A stretch of 64,000 nt of DNA from CAYOLL01 sp964404765 [NCBI: uncultured Gemmatimonadota bacterium] (GTDB lineage Bacteria; 4572-55), in assembly GCA_964404765.1 (NCBI GenBank), contig CAYOLL010000005.1, forward strand, positions 1-64,000. The letters run 5' to 3'. Below the pieces are notes generated by a model. That model worked only from the letters and a program-made list of their open reading frames with translations. It had not been told where the DNA came from and made no database searches. This document shows, piece by piece, positions 52,647 to 60,642 of the stretch. Both the position numbers and the translations under genes were made by a program. The stretch's first letter is position 1. Each line of letters begins with the position of its first letter.

Positions 52647-55600
52647 TTACTTCAACAGGACCATCCGCTTGCCGGCGATTGTCTTGTTATCGGCTTCCAG
52701 TTGGTAGAGATAGACGCCGCCGGCGACAGCCCGGTTTTGCTCGTTCGTGCCGTTCCATTGCAGCTCGTATTGGCCGGCATCTTGCTTGTGATTGACCAGC
52801 GTCTTGACCAATTGCCCGGCCACATTGTAGATTTTCAGCTTAACGGTCGCCGAAGCGGGCAGGGCGTAGGCGATGGTGGTGCTGGGATTAAACGGGTTCG
52901 GCCGGTTCTGATACAGGGCAAACACCGCCGGTAATGTTTCGGTATCATCGCCGTCTTCAATGCCGACGCCGATCGGACAGCCATAATTCCAGACCGCGCT
53001 GGTAATCGTGCCAACACTGCTATTGACGGACACATCGTCCGTGGATTTACCGCGCCCTTCTTCCATCGGCCAGAAGCCGACCAGGCCGCTCTCGGTGCCG
53101 ACCAATTGTTTGGTCATCAGTCCCTTAATCTCGTCTTGCGTCAGCGCGCGATTCCAGACGTTTACATTATCGATCGTGCCTTGAAAACAGCGCGCACCGA
53201 TAGTCCGGTTGCCAATCACAAAAGCATCGGTGGCGCTGGAGGTAATCGTTGCGGCGATTAACTGATTCGCCTCGTCCGGGTCCACGTTGGTCAACGGAAT
53301 CTCATTGCCGTTGACAAAACACTGGACCGCGGGCGGATTGGACATAAAAGTAACCGCCACATGCTGCCATTCGTTCAGCTTAATCACGCCGGCCGGCGTA
53401 TTGAAGCGCGGTGTGCCTGCGCCGGTTTGGGTCAGCGTAAAAATCATGGAATGATCGGCGTACGTTGGATGACCTTCGCCGTTTAAGAACCATAAAATCT
53501 GCGTCTTATCGAAAATGCGACCAAAGCCGGTGGCGGAACCCAAACCCCAACCGGTTGGATAAATGCAAGCTTCAACCGTGATGGCATTACGCAGATTTAA
53601 AACCGGCGTCGCCACGCAGGAAAGACTGCCGGCGATACCATCGAAGGCCAGCGCGGTCGGTGTGGTACTACTCACTACGGTCAGATATTGCTCTTTGGTG
53701 ACCGTGGCCTGCCCGGCTCTATTGCTAACAGTTAGCGTAACCTTATAAGTGCCCGGCGCAGAAAAGACCCACAGCGGGCTTTTTGTCGTAGCATCGGGTG
53801 TGCCGTTACTGTCAAAATCCCAACTCCAGGTGGTAATCGGGTCAGCCGCATCCGCCGCGCTTAAATCGCTAAAAGTAACATTCAACGGCGCTTTGCCAAA
53901 CCGGGTATCTGCTCCAAAATCGGCAATTTTGGCGCCAGCCGGGGCTTGTCCAAAAAAGAACAGCATTTGCAAAAAGAGATTTCCGCGCGTATGCGGCGAA
54001 GTCCGGTCATTCAATAAGCCTAATGAATAGGCCGAGCAGAATGTTTTTTGGCCAAAGTCGCCGGTGTACTGAACTGCAACCGTGCCATAACCGCTTTCAT
54101 TAAAAGCCGCCTTGGCGGTAGCGCTTGGGATATAGCGGTCAACCGAGAATTGTCCAATTTGCTGCGAGGAAGTGAACGTCATGCCGGCAGCAAGGGTACC
54201 GGTCTGCCCGGCTAAGCTGTTAATAAAGTTTGGGGCGGTGTTATCACCATCATCCCCACCGGCCAGCCCTATAAGCGGCATAATATCGCGATTGCGACCC
54301 TCCTCAAGAGAATCCAGGTCATAAAGAGCCGCATCTCCACCTTCCAAATAGAGCTTACCGCCGCTCTTCAGATATTCCCGAACCGCGTCGGCTATTTCGC
54401 CGTCCAACCGAGTGTTGCCCGGATTGCCGAAGCTAAGAAAGGCGACATCATAGCCGACTAAAGAAGAAGGGACGCCGGCTGATCGTGATTTAACAGCTTT
54501 TAAATTATCGAACCTACTCACAACTCCTTTTATGAAGTCGCCGCTAAACTCAGCCGGAGACTGTGCTGCGTCCCAGATAAAAATACCCCCGTTGACCGAA
54601 ATCAGATCAACCTCGGTATACGTATGGCGATCCGTGGCGTTTGAAGCCGTAAGCGTCACGGAATATAAACCGGGCGTCGTATACGTCCAGGTCGGATTTT
54701 TATCCCGTGAATCAATCGTCCCATTGCTGTCAAAATCCCATTCCCATGATGTAATCGGGTCCAAAACGGCATAGGAAGCATCGGTAAAATGCACGGTCAG
54801 CGAAGGCTTCCCGCCGGTGACATCCGCCGCCACATCGGCAATAATCGCTCCCGGAATATAACCGCGATTCTTAAAAACGTCGATCATCTGCCGCAAATGC
54901 GCCCCGTTATATAAGTTCTTATCCGCCTGCATCACCGCTAACGCCGCATCCACCTGGCTGGCGCTGCCGTCGGTCATGGAAAGGCCTTCCCAAAAGATAC
55001 GATCGCTCACAGTGCGCCCGACCAGGTCATAGATAGACATCATGGATGACGACCACATTTGTCCGTCGGTATGGATTTGACCCACTAAATCTTCCGGATA
55101 ATGGCCGGGATAGTTGGTTTGGCGCAGGGAAAAATCCCCCAGTGGTTGGATACCCCATTGACCGAACCAATCATAGCCCTCATCCGTAGGCGCATAGATA
55201 CCAAAACTGCGGGTATAGGATTGGGCCCAATAATCGCTGCTGCCTTCACTTAAGCCATCTACCTGAGATAGTTCACCGTTCGTGATGTAGTCGTGAATAG
55301 CGTGGCCCATTTCGTGAATAACAATTGCATGGTCTTCGCCGGTATCAACTGCGCCGTCGGGGCTTCCGAAAGCAACTTGCCCGTCGTGCGTATAGTGAGC
55401 ATTAGCGTCACCATCAACACCGTTCGGATCAAATTGGACACCACCTTCATATTGGAACGGCATCACTTCAAAGCCCAGCGTTTCGTTGAGATAACGCATG
55501 GTCTTGTCAATATGATAATAGACATTGACCGCTTCAAAAGCATCGTTGCTGCGGGTATAGTGAAATTCCATGCCGGCCTGACCGTAAAGACCGGTGGTTG

Positions 55601-56528
55601 GCGCCTCATGGTCGGAAATAACGGCGTATTGGCCCTTCAAATAATGCATCCCGTTTTCCAGAGTCACTTCAATGGCGACCTGCGACAAAAGAGCGGTCAA
55701 CTCGGCCGAGTCGGCGTCGTTATTGTCAATCATTGCCCCCTCGCCATAGCGCCCTTTGGATTTGCTAACCGGATCCGGATCAAATACCCAACCCGATCCG
55801 GCTACACTGCGGCTGCTGGCTGCGCCGGAATAAAGAATGCGATCTTCCAGCCGAACAATCTCACCGGTTTGGGCGTCCACCAAAGCTTCCCAATCACCGC
55901 GCAAATCGCCACGGGTGCTAAAACTAACCTTTTGCACCAGGCGCATGACGCCCTTGTTATAGTATAGAATCGTCTCGGTGTTCTCGTTTTCAGCTTGGCG
56001 AGTAGAAATGCCCAAATGGCTCTTTGTGCGCTGGGCGGCGTCCTCTTTGGTGATCATAATCCGATCATCAAATTTACCAACCGGCTTGTACTGATTCATG
56101 ACGAACACGACCTGATTTCTCCGATCCAGGCTGACGGTCAACGTCGCCTTATAGACCGGATATTGGCCGACTTTCTGAAAAAAGCGCACCCGTTGCCCGC
56201 CCGGCGTTTCCAGGTTTGAGGAAAATACGATATCGCTCAGATCGGCTTTGAGATGCAGCTTTTCGGCATTCTCGCGCAGATATTGCCGGGCCATCTCCTC
56301 CGGCGAGGCCGGATTCACCCGATAGTTGACCGCATAGAGCGTGGTCGGGATTTGCGTTTCCTTGTTGATCCGCATATTGCCTTTGGCGTAAACTTCGTCC
56401 TTTTCCGTCGGCAATATTTCCAATTGTTTGACTTTTGCCGGTTTTTCCGCAAAAGCTTTGGCGTTTGATAACGCCAGGACGCACCCTAAAATCGCGAGCG
56501 CGGTTGTGAACTTTGTAGCCATTCGCAT
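52647..56528 (-). CDS. Secreted zinc metalloprotease (fungalysin/thermolysin-like) with PKD, LamG and C-terminal sorting-type domains
   Basis: 1293 residues. Signal peptide (1-27, ends AFA). An FTP/PepSY-type propeptide follows (about 35-235: LTVSLDRRNQVVFVMNQY, then DWEALVDAQTGEIVRLED). The catalytic domain has HEMGHAIHDY (about residue 405) and the downstream GLSEGSSDYWAQ with the third zinc Glu. Two PKD domains are each marked by WEWDFDSNG or WSWDFDSNG, with a domain between them that contains a hydrophobic GYDVAFLSFG. A LamG-type concanavalin domain has AITVEACIYPTGWG and NGNEIPLT. The C-terminus is the secretion-type ALYQNRPNPFNPSTTIAYAL. CGGAGG precedes the ATG. A nutrient-scavenging exoprotease is the likely role. 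Confidence 0.88.
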   Translation of the reverse strand: MRMATKFTTALAILGCVLALSNAKAFAEKPAKVKQLEILPTEKDEVYAKGNMRINKETQIPTTLYAVNYRVNPASPEEMARQYLRENAEKLHLKADLSDIVFSSNLETPGGQRVRFFQKVGQYPVYKATLTVSLDRRNQVVFVMNQYKPVGKFDDRIMITKEDAAQRTKSHLGISTRQAENENTETILYYNKGVMRLVQKVSFSTRGDLRGDWEALVDAQTGEIVRLEDRILYSGAASSRSVAGSGWVFDPDPVSKSKGRYGEGAMIDNNDADSAELTALLSQVAIEVTLENGMHYLKGQYAVISDHEAPTTGLYGQAGMEFHYTRSNDAFEAVNVYYHIDKTMRYLNETLGFEVMPFQYEGGVQFDPNGVDGDANAHYTHDGQVAFGSPDGAVDTGEDHAIVIHEMGHAIHDYITNGELSQVDGLSEGSSDYWAQSYTRSFGIYAPTDEGYDWFGQWGIQPLGDFSLRQTNYPGHYPEDLVGQIHTDGQMWSSSMMSIYDLVGRTVSDRIFWEGLSMTDGSASQVDAALAVMQADKNLYNGAHLRQMIDVFKNRGYIPGAIIADVAADVTGGKPSLTVHFTDASYAVLDPITSWEWDFDSNGTIDSRDKNPTWTYTTPGLYSVTLTASNATDRHTYTEVDLISVNGGIFIWDAAQSPAEFSGDFIKGVVSRFDNLKAVKSRSAGVPSSLVGYDVAFLSFGNPGNTRLDGEIADAVREYLKSGGKLYLEGGDAALYDLDSLEEGRNRDIMPLIGLAGGDDGDNTAPNFINSLAGQTGTLAAGMTFTSSQQIGQFSVDRYIPSATAKAAFNESGYGTVAVQYTGDFGQKTFCSAYSLGLLNDRTSPHTRGNLFLQMLFFFGQAPAGAKIADFGADTRFGKAPLNVTFSDLSAADAADPITTWSWDFDSNGTPDATTKSPLWVFSAPGTYKVTLTVSNRAGQATVTKEQYLTVVSSTTPTALAFDGIAGSLSCVATPVLNLRNAITVEACIYPTGWGLGSATGFGRIFDKTQILWFLNGEGHPTYADHSMIFTLTQTGAGTPRFNTPAGVIKLNEWQHVAVTFMSNPPAVQCFVNGNEIPLTNVDPDEANQLIAATITSSATDAFVIGNRTIGARCFQGTIDNVNVWNRALTQDEIKGLMTKQLVGTESGLVGFWPMEEGRGKSTDDVSVNSSVGTITSAVWNYGCPIGVGIEDGDDTETLPAVFALYQNRPNPFNPSTTIAYALPASATVKLKIYNVAGQLVKTLVNHKQDAGQYELQWNGTNEQNRAVAGGVYLYQLEADNKTIAGKRMVLLK

Positions 56529-56973
56529 AGATCGATCCTCCGCTTGTGTGATGAGAAATAAGAAATGAATGAATAAAGGGGTTTCAAGGTAAGATATACA
56601 TCATAAAATGAGGTCGAGCAACTTGACAAGTTAACCTTGTTGAGATAATCTAACAATTTTTATGAGATATGCTTTAAGAAAATGCAAAATAATTTAGCAA
56701 AAATAGCGGCTCATGAAACAAGAAGGTGAATATCTGGCATTCAGCGTCCGAACATGGCAATTTTTGACTCAAACCTTAGTAGAAAGCCGGCGGAAAAAAA
56801 ATCCAACCTTATTACCTTATTTCGTTTACCTATCATGGTTTAACTTTCGATGGCTGCAATAAGGTTGGTGAAGGTGCGTCGTCGTTTTCTACTAAGGTTC
56901 AAAAACCGTAAGCGGCAATTACCCCATCATGTCCCATGAGCCAAAATAGCAATCGACGGATTTTCCAAGCTCC
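56529..56973. other. 445-bp intergenic region between minus-strand genes
   Basis: Mostly occupied by the family A element at 56708-56942. Nothing else was recognised. Confidence 0.5.
56708..56942. mobile_element. MITE-like element, family A, copy 3 (235 bp, nested stems)
   Basis: It begins GGCTCATGAAACAAG and ends ATGTCCCATGAGCC. A perfect 8-bp direct repeat AAAATAGC flanks it (56700-56707 and 56943-56950). The interior has two nested arm pairs: CAAACCTTAGTAGAAA with TTTCTACTAAGGTTC, and CCAACCTTATT with AATAAGGTTGG. It has no coding capacity. Confidence 0.88.
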
Positions 56974-57900
56974 TTAAAAGGTATGTCCAACCGCCAGCCC
57001 GATTTTAACAGCGAGGGCGTTGGATTGTCCGTTGGGTTCATTGAAGCGCTCAATCTGGCCGGTCGCTTTCAGGCCCCAAGACGGAGTGACCGCCAAATGA
57101 ACAAAGCCGCTTAGTCCGCCACGATGCTTTTCGGCCACATTGTAGAGGATCATGCCGCCGTTGCGGACGGCAAATGCCTGCTCGCCCAGCCAAACCGCGC
57201 TATTAAAAGTCCATTTCTTGTAATAATAAGAGAGCTGCGTTTCCAGGGAGTAAAAGTTTTGGGCTCCATCGGCAAGGCCAATATCTTCGCTCAAGTGAAT
57301 CCAGTATATTCGGGCTTCACCGTAAAAACTGGAATGCAGTCTCCGTCCAAAAGTCCGGCCAACACCCGGATTCAATTGCCAGGCATTAAAGGCCGGCTCG
57401 AAAGATTGGTATTGACTATATGCGCCGTCCAGCAGCAAATTCCAGCGATAGGGTTGATAGTAGGTCAGCCCGGCTAAAACGCTCCAGGCATTGTCCGTTT
57501 GATTGTCGGAAGATTGAATCCAGTGCAGGCCTGTTCGGGCAATCCAGCCGGTTTTCGGATAAACCGTGCCAAGCAGCGTGTAATCCCACTGATCGGAAAC
57601 GGTTCCGCCGGCAAAATTAATCCGCACAAAGTCAACTTCGCCTTCGATAGCCAGCCGCGCGCCATAGCCAAAGTAGCCGTAGACACCTCCGGTCTTGCCG
57701 CTCTGCTTATAGTCGGTGTCCTGGTATGTCAACAAAGCGCTGTGGGTCAGTATATCAAAGCGCGTCGCCGTTTCAGCCAGAGCATGCGTTGCATTTAAAA
57801 GCAACAGCAGCGCGTTAGCAGAAATAAAGATCACAGCCATTACTGCACAGAATCGCGGATATGAGCGTAGCATTTTTTTATCCGGCAATAGAATTTTCAT
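56974..57900 (-). CDS. Predicted outer-membrane beta-barrel protein
   Basis: 308 residues. A long N-terminal signal segment (cleavage near THALA) precedes alternating amphipathic strands rich in Tyr and Trp (GGVYGYFGYGARLAIEGEV, then WSVLAGLTYYQPYRWNLLL) and a final strand ending AVGHTF. There is no plug or ligand motif. It could be a porin or an adhesin-type barrel. The ATG at 57900 gives a normal signal peptide; upstream codons do not. The family is not recognised. Confidence 0.65.
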   Translation of the reverse strand: MKILLPDKKMLRSYPRFCAVMAVIFISANALLLLLNATHALAETATRFDILTHSALLTYQDTDYKQSGKTGGVYGYFGYGARLAIEGEVDFVRINFAGGTVSDQWDYTLLGTVYPKTGWIARTGLHWIQSSDNQTDNAWSVLAGLTYYQPYRWNLLLDGAYSQYQSFEPAFNAWQLNPGVGRTFGRRLHSSFYGEARIYWIHLSEDIGLADGAQNFYSLETQLSYYYKKWTFNSAVWLGEQAFAVRNGGMILYNVAEKHRGGLSGFVHLAVTPSWGLKATGQIERFNEPNGQSNALAVKIGLAVGHTF

Positions 57901-58280
57901 GGCGCTTTCATAATAAAGGCTTAGATGGAGTTGGTAGGCAGAATCTGTAATCAAATAACACGGCCAATCCTCACGCGGACAGCCCAATATTTCAAGATGC
58001 ATCGAAAAAGTCAAGCGCTAAGTTGATCAGAGACTTAAACACCTGAATTATTCATGAGTCAATGTCATTAAGTTAAACACAAGGCGGTTTTTTCAGGTTT
58101 GATACACACGAACGCAATTAAAAAACGAGATTCGCGCAAAAATCTGTTGTAATAACCAGCTAAATTTGCTTTATTTAGACTTGCTTAAAGACGAACAAAT
58201 AACCGGGCTCTGTGTATATGGCGCGGTACTAAAGCGATCTACCTAAATACACTAAAGCTTGCAAAGGAGTAACACCGGCG
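57901..58280. other. Divergent intergenic region
   Basis: 380 bp between a minus-strand barrel gene and the plus-strand ClpX-like gene, so it must hold both promoters. I see no clear consensus promoter, repeat or RNA. Confidence 0.4.
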
Positions 58281-59825
58281 ATGGAAAGTCGAATTTCAAA
58301 CGCAGCTGAATTCAGGAAGGACCTGAATGAATATCTGGCCAAACAGCTTTCAGAAAAGCATCCTTTACCCAATGCCGACGCCTTTCGGCGTGAGCCGGGC
58401 GATTCGACCGATACTCGCCATCCGGAAGGTATTGACTTTAATCTAAAACCCGAAGAATTGGAGCGATTTTTAAATCGCTATGTAGTTCAGCAAGAAGATG
58501 CCGTTGAAGTCCTGTCTACCAAAATTTGCACCCACTTCAATCGGATGAGGCTTGAGACGCATGAAAACGATGATGAGAAAATCTTGGGCAATATTAAAGG
58601 AAATGTCTTGATGATCGGCCCAACGGGTGTGGGCAAGACTTATATTGTCAAACTCATTGCCAAGCGCATCGGCGTACCGTTTGTCAAGGGCGACGCCACA
58701 AAGTTCAGCGAAACCGGCTATGTGGGCGGCGATGTGGAAGACATGGTGCGCGACCTTGTCCGGGAAGCGGATGGCGATTTAAAATTAGCCGAATACGGCA
58801 TTATCTATCTGGACGAAGTGGACAAAATTGCCGGCGCAAAAAATGTTATCGGCGTCGATGTATCTCGAACCGGCGTGCAGCGCAATCTGCTCAAATTAAT
58901 GGAAGAGGCCGAGGTTGATTTAAAAGTCCCACACGATCTGGCCTCACAAATGGAAGCGGCAATGGAGGCTCAGCGCACCGGCAAAGTTGCCCGCAAAAAA
59001 ATCAATACCAAAAATATTCTTTTTGTAATGAGCGGAGCTTTTTCCGGTTTGGATGAGATTATCAAAAAACGGATGCACCGGCAATCTATTGGCTTCCATG
59101 GCGATGTGAAAGAGACTACCAAAAAACAGAGTGATTATTTAAAACAAGTGCGCACTGAGGATTTGATTGACTACGGGTTTGAATCGGAGTTCGTCGGTCG
59201 TCTGCCGGTAGTCACAGTGCTGAAAGACCTGAACGTGGATGGGTTGTACCAAATATTGAAGAGCCCGGTCAGCACCGTTATCCAAAGCAAGAAAAAAGAT
59301 TTTAAAGCCTATGGTATTCACTTGGAATTTAGCGACGAGGCCTTGCGTTATATTGCCGAACGGGCTCATCTGGAGCACACCGGCGCGCGCGGCCTGGTTA
59401 GTATTACCGAAAAAATTCTGATCAAATTTGAAAAGAAGCTGCCATCTACGGCAATTCATAAATTTACGGTTACCAGCGAGGTCATTGAACAGCCCGAATT
59501 TGTTTTGGAAAAGTTGCTGACTGAAGATGCCATTCATCGTTTTAGCCACATCTTTCGCGAAAAGCACGGCATTAAGGTGGAATTCGAACCGGCGGCCATC
59601 CAGGCCATTAAGCAATTGGCCAGGGAAGGCAACACAGATTTCTTTTCTGCTTGCTTAGTGCTGTTTCGGGACTATGAATACGGGTTAAAACTGGCCGAAA
59701 AAGATTCGTTTGTTATTACGGAAGATGCGGTGCTTAATCCAAAAGCGTTTTTAGATGATTTAATCAAGCACTCATACTTAGCCAGTCGGGATCGCACTCC
59801 CAAATCGACGGCAACTACAATCTAA
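58281..59825 (+). CDS. ClpX-like AAA+ unfoldase without zinc domain and with a C-terminal extension
   Basis: 514 residues. It lacks the N-terminal zinc-binding domain of ClpX and starts with a 50-residue helical segment. AAA+ core: Walker A GPTGVGKT (113-120), pore loop GYVGG (146-150), Walker B IIYLDEVDKIAG (174-185), IGF loop SIGFHGD near 270 that in ClpX docks on ClpP, and sensor 2 HTGARGL (367-371). After the usual ClpX end (about 415) there is an extra domain of about 95 residues (HRFSHIFREKHGIKVEFEPA, then LVLFRDYEYGLKLA). AAAGGAG precedes the ATG. Probably unfolds substrates for ClpP or acts alone. clpP is not in the window. Confidence 0.87.
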   Translation: MESRISNAAEFRKDLNEYLAKQLSEKHPLPNADAFRREPGDSTDTRHPEGIDFNLKPEELERFLNRYVVQQEDAVEVLSTKICTHFNRMRLETHENDDEKILGNIKGNVLMIGPTGVGKTYIVKLIAKRIGVPFVKGDATKFSETGYVGGDVEDMVRDLVREADGDLKLAEYGIIYLDEVDKIAGAKNVIGVDVSRTGVQRNLLKLMEEAEVDLKVPHDLASQMEAAMEAQRTGKVARKKINTKNILFVMSGAFSGLDEIIKKRMHRQSIGFHGDVKETTKKQSDYLKQVRTEDLIDYGFESEFVGRLPVVTVLKDLNVDGLYQILKSPVSTVIQSKKKDFKAYGIHLEFSDEALRYIAERAHLEHTGARGLVSITEKILIKFEKKLPSTAIHKFTVTSEVIEQPEFVLEKLLTEDAIHRFSHIFREKHGIKVEFEPAAIQAIKQLAREGNTDFFSACLVLFRDYEYGLKLAEKDSFVITEDAVLNPKAFLDDLIKHSYLASRDRTPKSTATTI

Positions 59826-59863
59826 AACAGGCGTTTGTTCTGAAATAAACCGTTCTTTTTAAA

Positions 59864-59890
59864 AACCGCTCGGTTGAGCGGTTTTACTGT
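59864..59890 (+). terminator. Terminator after the ClpX-like gene
   Basis: AACCGCTC (59864-59871) pairs with GAGCGGTT (59876-59883) around GGTT and is followed by TTACTGTTT, 38 nt past the stop. Confidence 0.75.
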
Positions 59891-59943
59891 TTATAAATAC
59901 ACCTGTTTTTTTATTCGGCTTCGCTTTGAGTTTGGGCTTAAAC

Positions 59944-60080
59944 GTAATTTCTCAAAAAGTGTTGGTAAAACCAAACCTTGCGAAGGTTAAACTTGCGACG
60001 GATGCTAATATTTTCAGGGCTTTCACAAATTTATAGGCGGTAACCTTCGCAAGGTTAGCCAGCGGTTATTGAAAAGTTAC
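59944..60080. mobile_element. MITE-like element, family B, copy 2 (137 bp)
   Basis: It begins GTAATTTCTCAAAAAGTG and ends TTGAAAAGTTAC. A perfect 8-bp repeat GCTTAAAC flanks it (59936-59943 and 60081-60088). The interior holds ACCTTGCGAAGGTT and AACCTTCGCAAGGTT palindromes. It ends 26 nt before the acpS start. Confidence 0.88.
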
Positions 60081-60106
60081 GCTTAAACACCACACAAGGA
60101 TTACGC

Positions 60107-60475
60107 ATGATCATTGGCCATGGTATTGATGCAATTGAAATTGCCCGAATTCGTAAGGTGATTGCACAGTGGGGGGATCGCTTTCTGCAGCGTATTTTTA
60201 CCGAACAGGAGTTGACTTATTGTCGTCGGAAAAGTTCGCCGGAAGCATCTTTGGCCGCACGTTTTGCCGCTAAAGAAGCCTTTGCTAAAGCCGCAGGCAT
60301 CGGTATTGGCCATAAAATTGGCTGGCGAGATATTGAAGTTGTTGTCGATAAAAACGGCGCGCCTCGACTCTGTCTGCATCGCGAATCCGCTATGGCATAC
60401 GGCAAATATCGAATCTGGTTAAGCCTATCACATTCTCAAACAATGGCTACTGCATCCGTCATCCTTGAAGGATAG
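60107..60475 (+). CDS. acpS: Holo-[acyl-carrier-protein] synthase
   Basis: 122 residues. Transfers phosphopantetheine from CoA to apo-ACP. The start MIIGHGIDAIEIARI carries the metal-binding Asp, and FTEQELTYCRRK, ARFAAKEAFAKAAGIGI and IWLSLSHSQTMATASVIL complete the family pattern. AAGGA lies 7 nt before the ATG. A family B element sits immediately upstream and a family A element downstream. Confidence 0.95.
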   Translation: MIIGHGIDAIEIARIRKVIAQWGDRFLQRIFTEQELTYCRRKSSPEASLAARFAAKEAFAKAAGIGIGHKIGWRDIEVVVDKNGAPRLCLHRESAMAYGKYRIWLSLSHSQTMATASVILEG

Positions 60476-60518
60476 CTGAAAAGGGGCTTGTGCTTTAGGA
60501 ATGGAAGCATTAAATTGC

Positions 60519-60629
60519 GGCTCATGGAACAAGTTTGTGGAAATCCAACCTTGCGAAGGCTTCCGTGCACAAAACATGCGAATTTCAAATGAAGCCTTCG
60601 CAAGGTTTCACCATCTTATCCCATGAACC
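60519..60629. mobile_element. MITE-like element, family A, copy 4 (111 bp)
   Basis: It begins GGCTCATGGAACAAG and ends ATCCCATGAACC. Flanks TAAATTGC (60511-60518) and TAAGCTGC (60630-60637) match at 6 of 8 positions, consistent with a decayed target duplication. Inverted copy of 9388-9498. It ends 13 nt before the ypdA ATG, so it supplies the leader of that gene. Confidence 0.85.
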
Positions 60630-60642
60630 TAAGCTGCAAAAT

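Noticed and set aside
60535-60642. N-terminal extension of ypdA
   Set aside because: These codons lie in a family A element, and the FAD-binding start fits the ATG at 60643.
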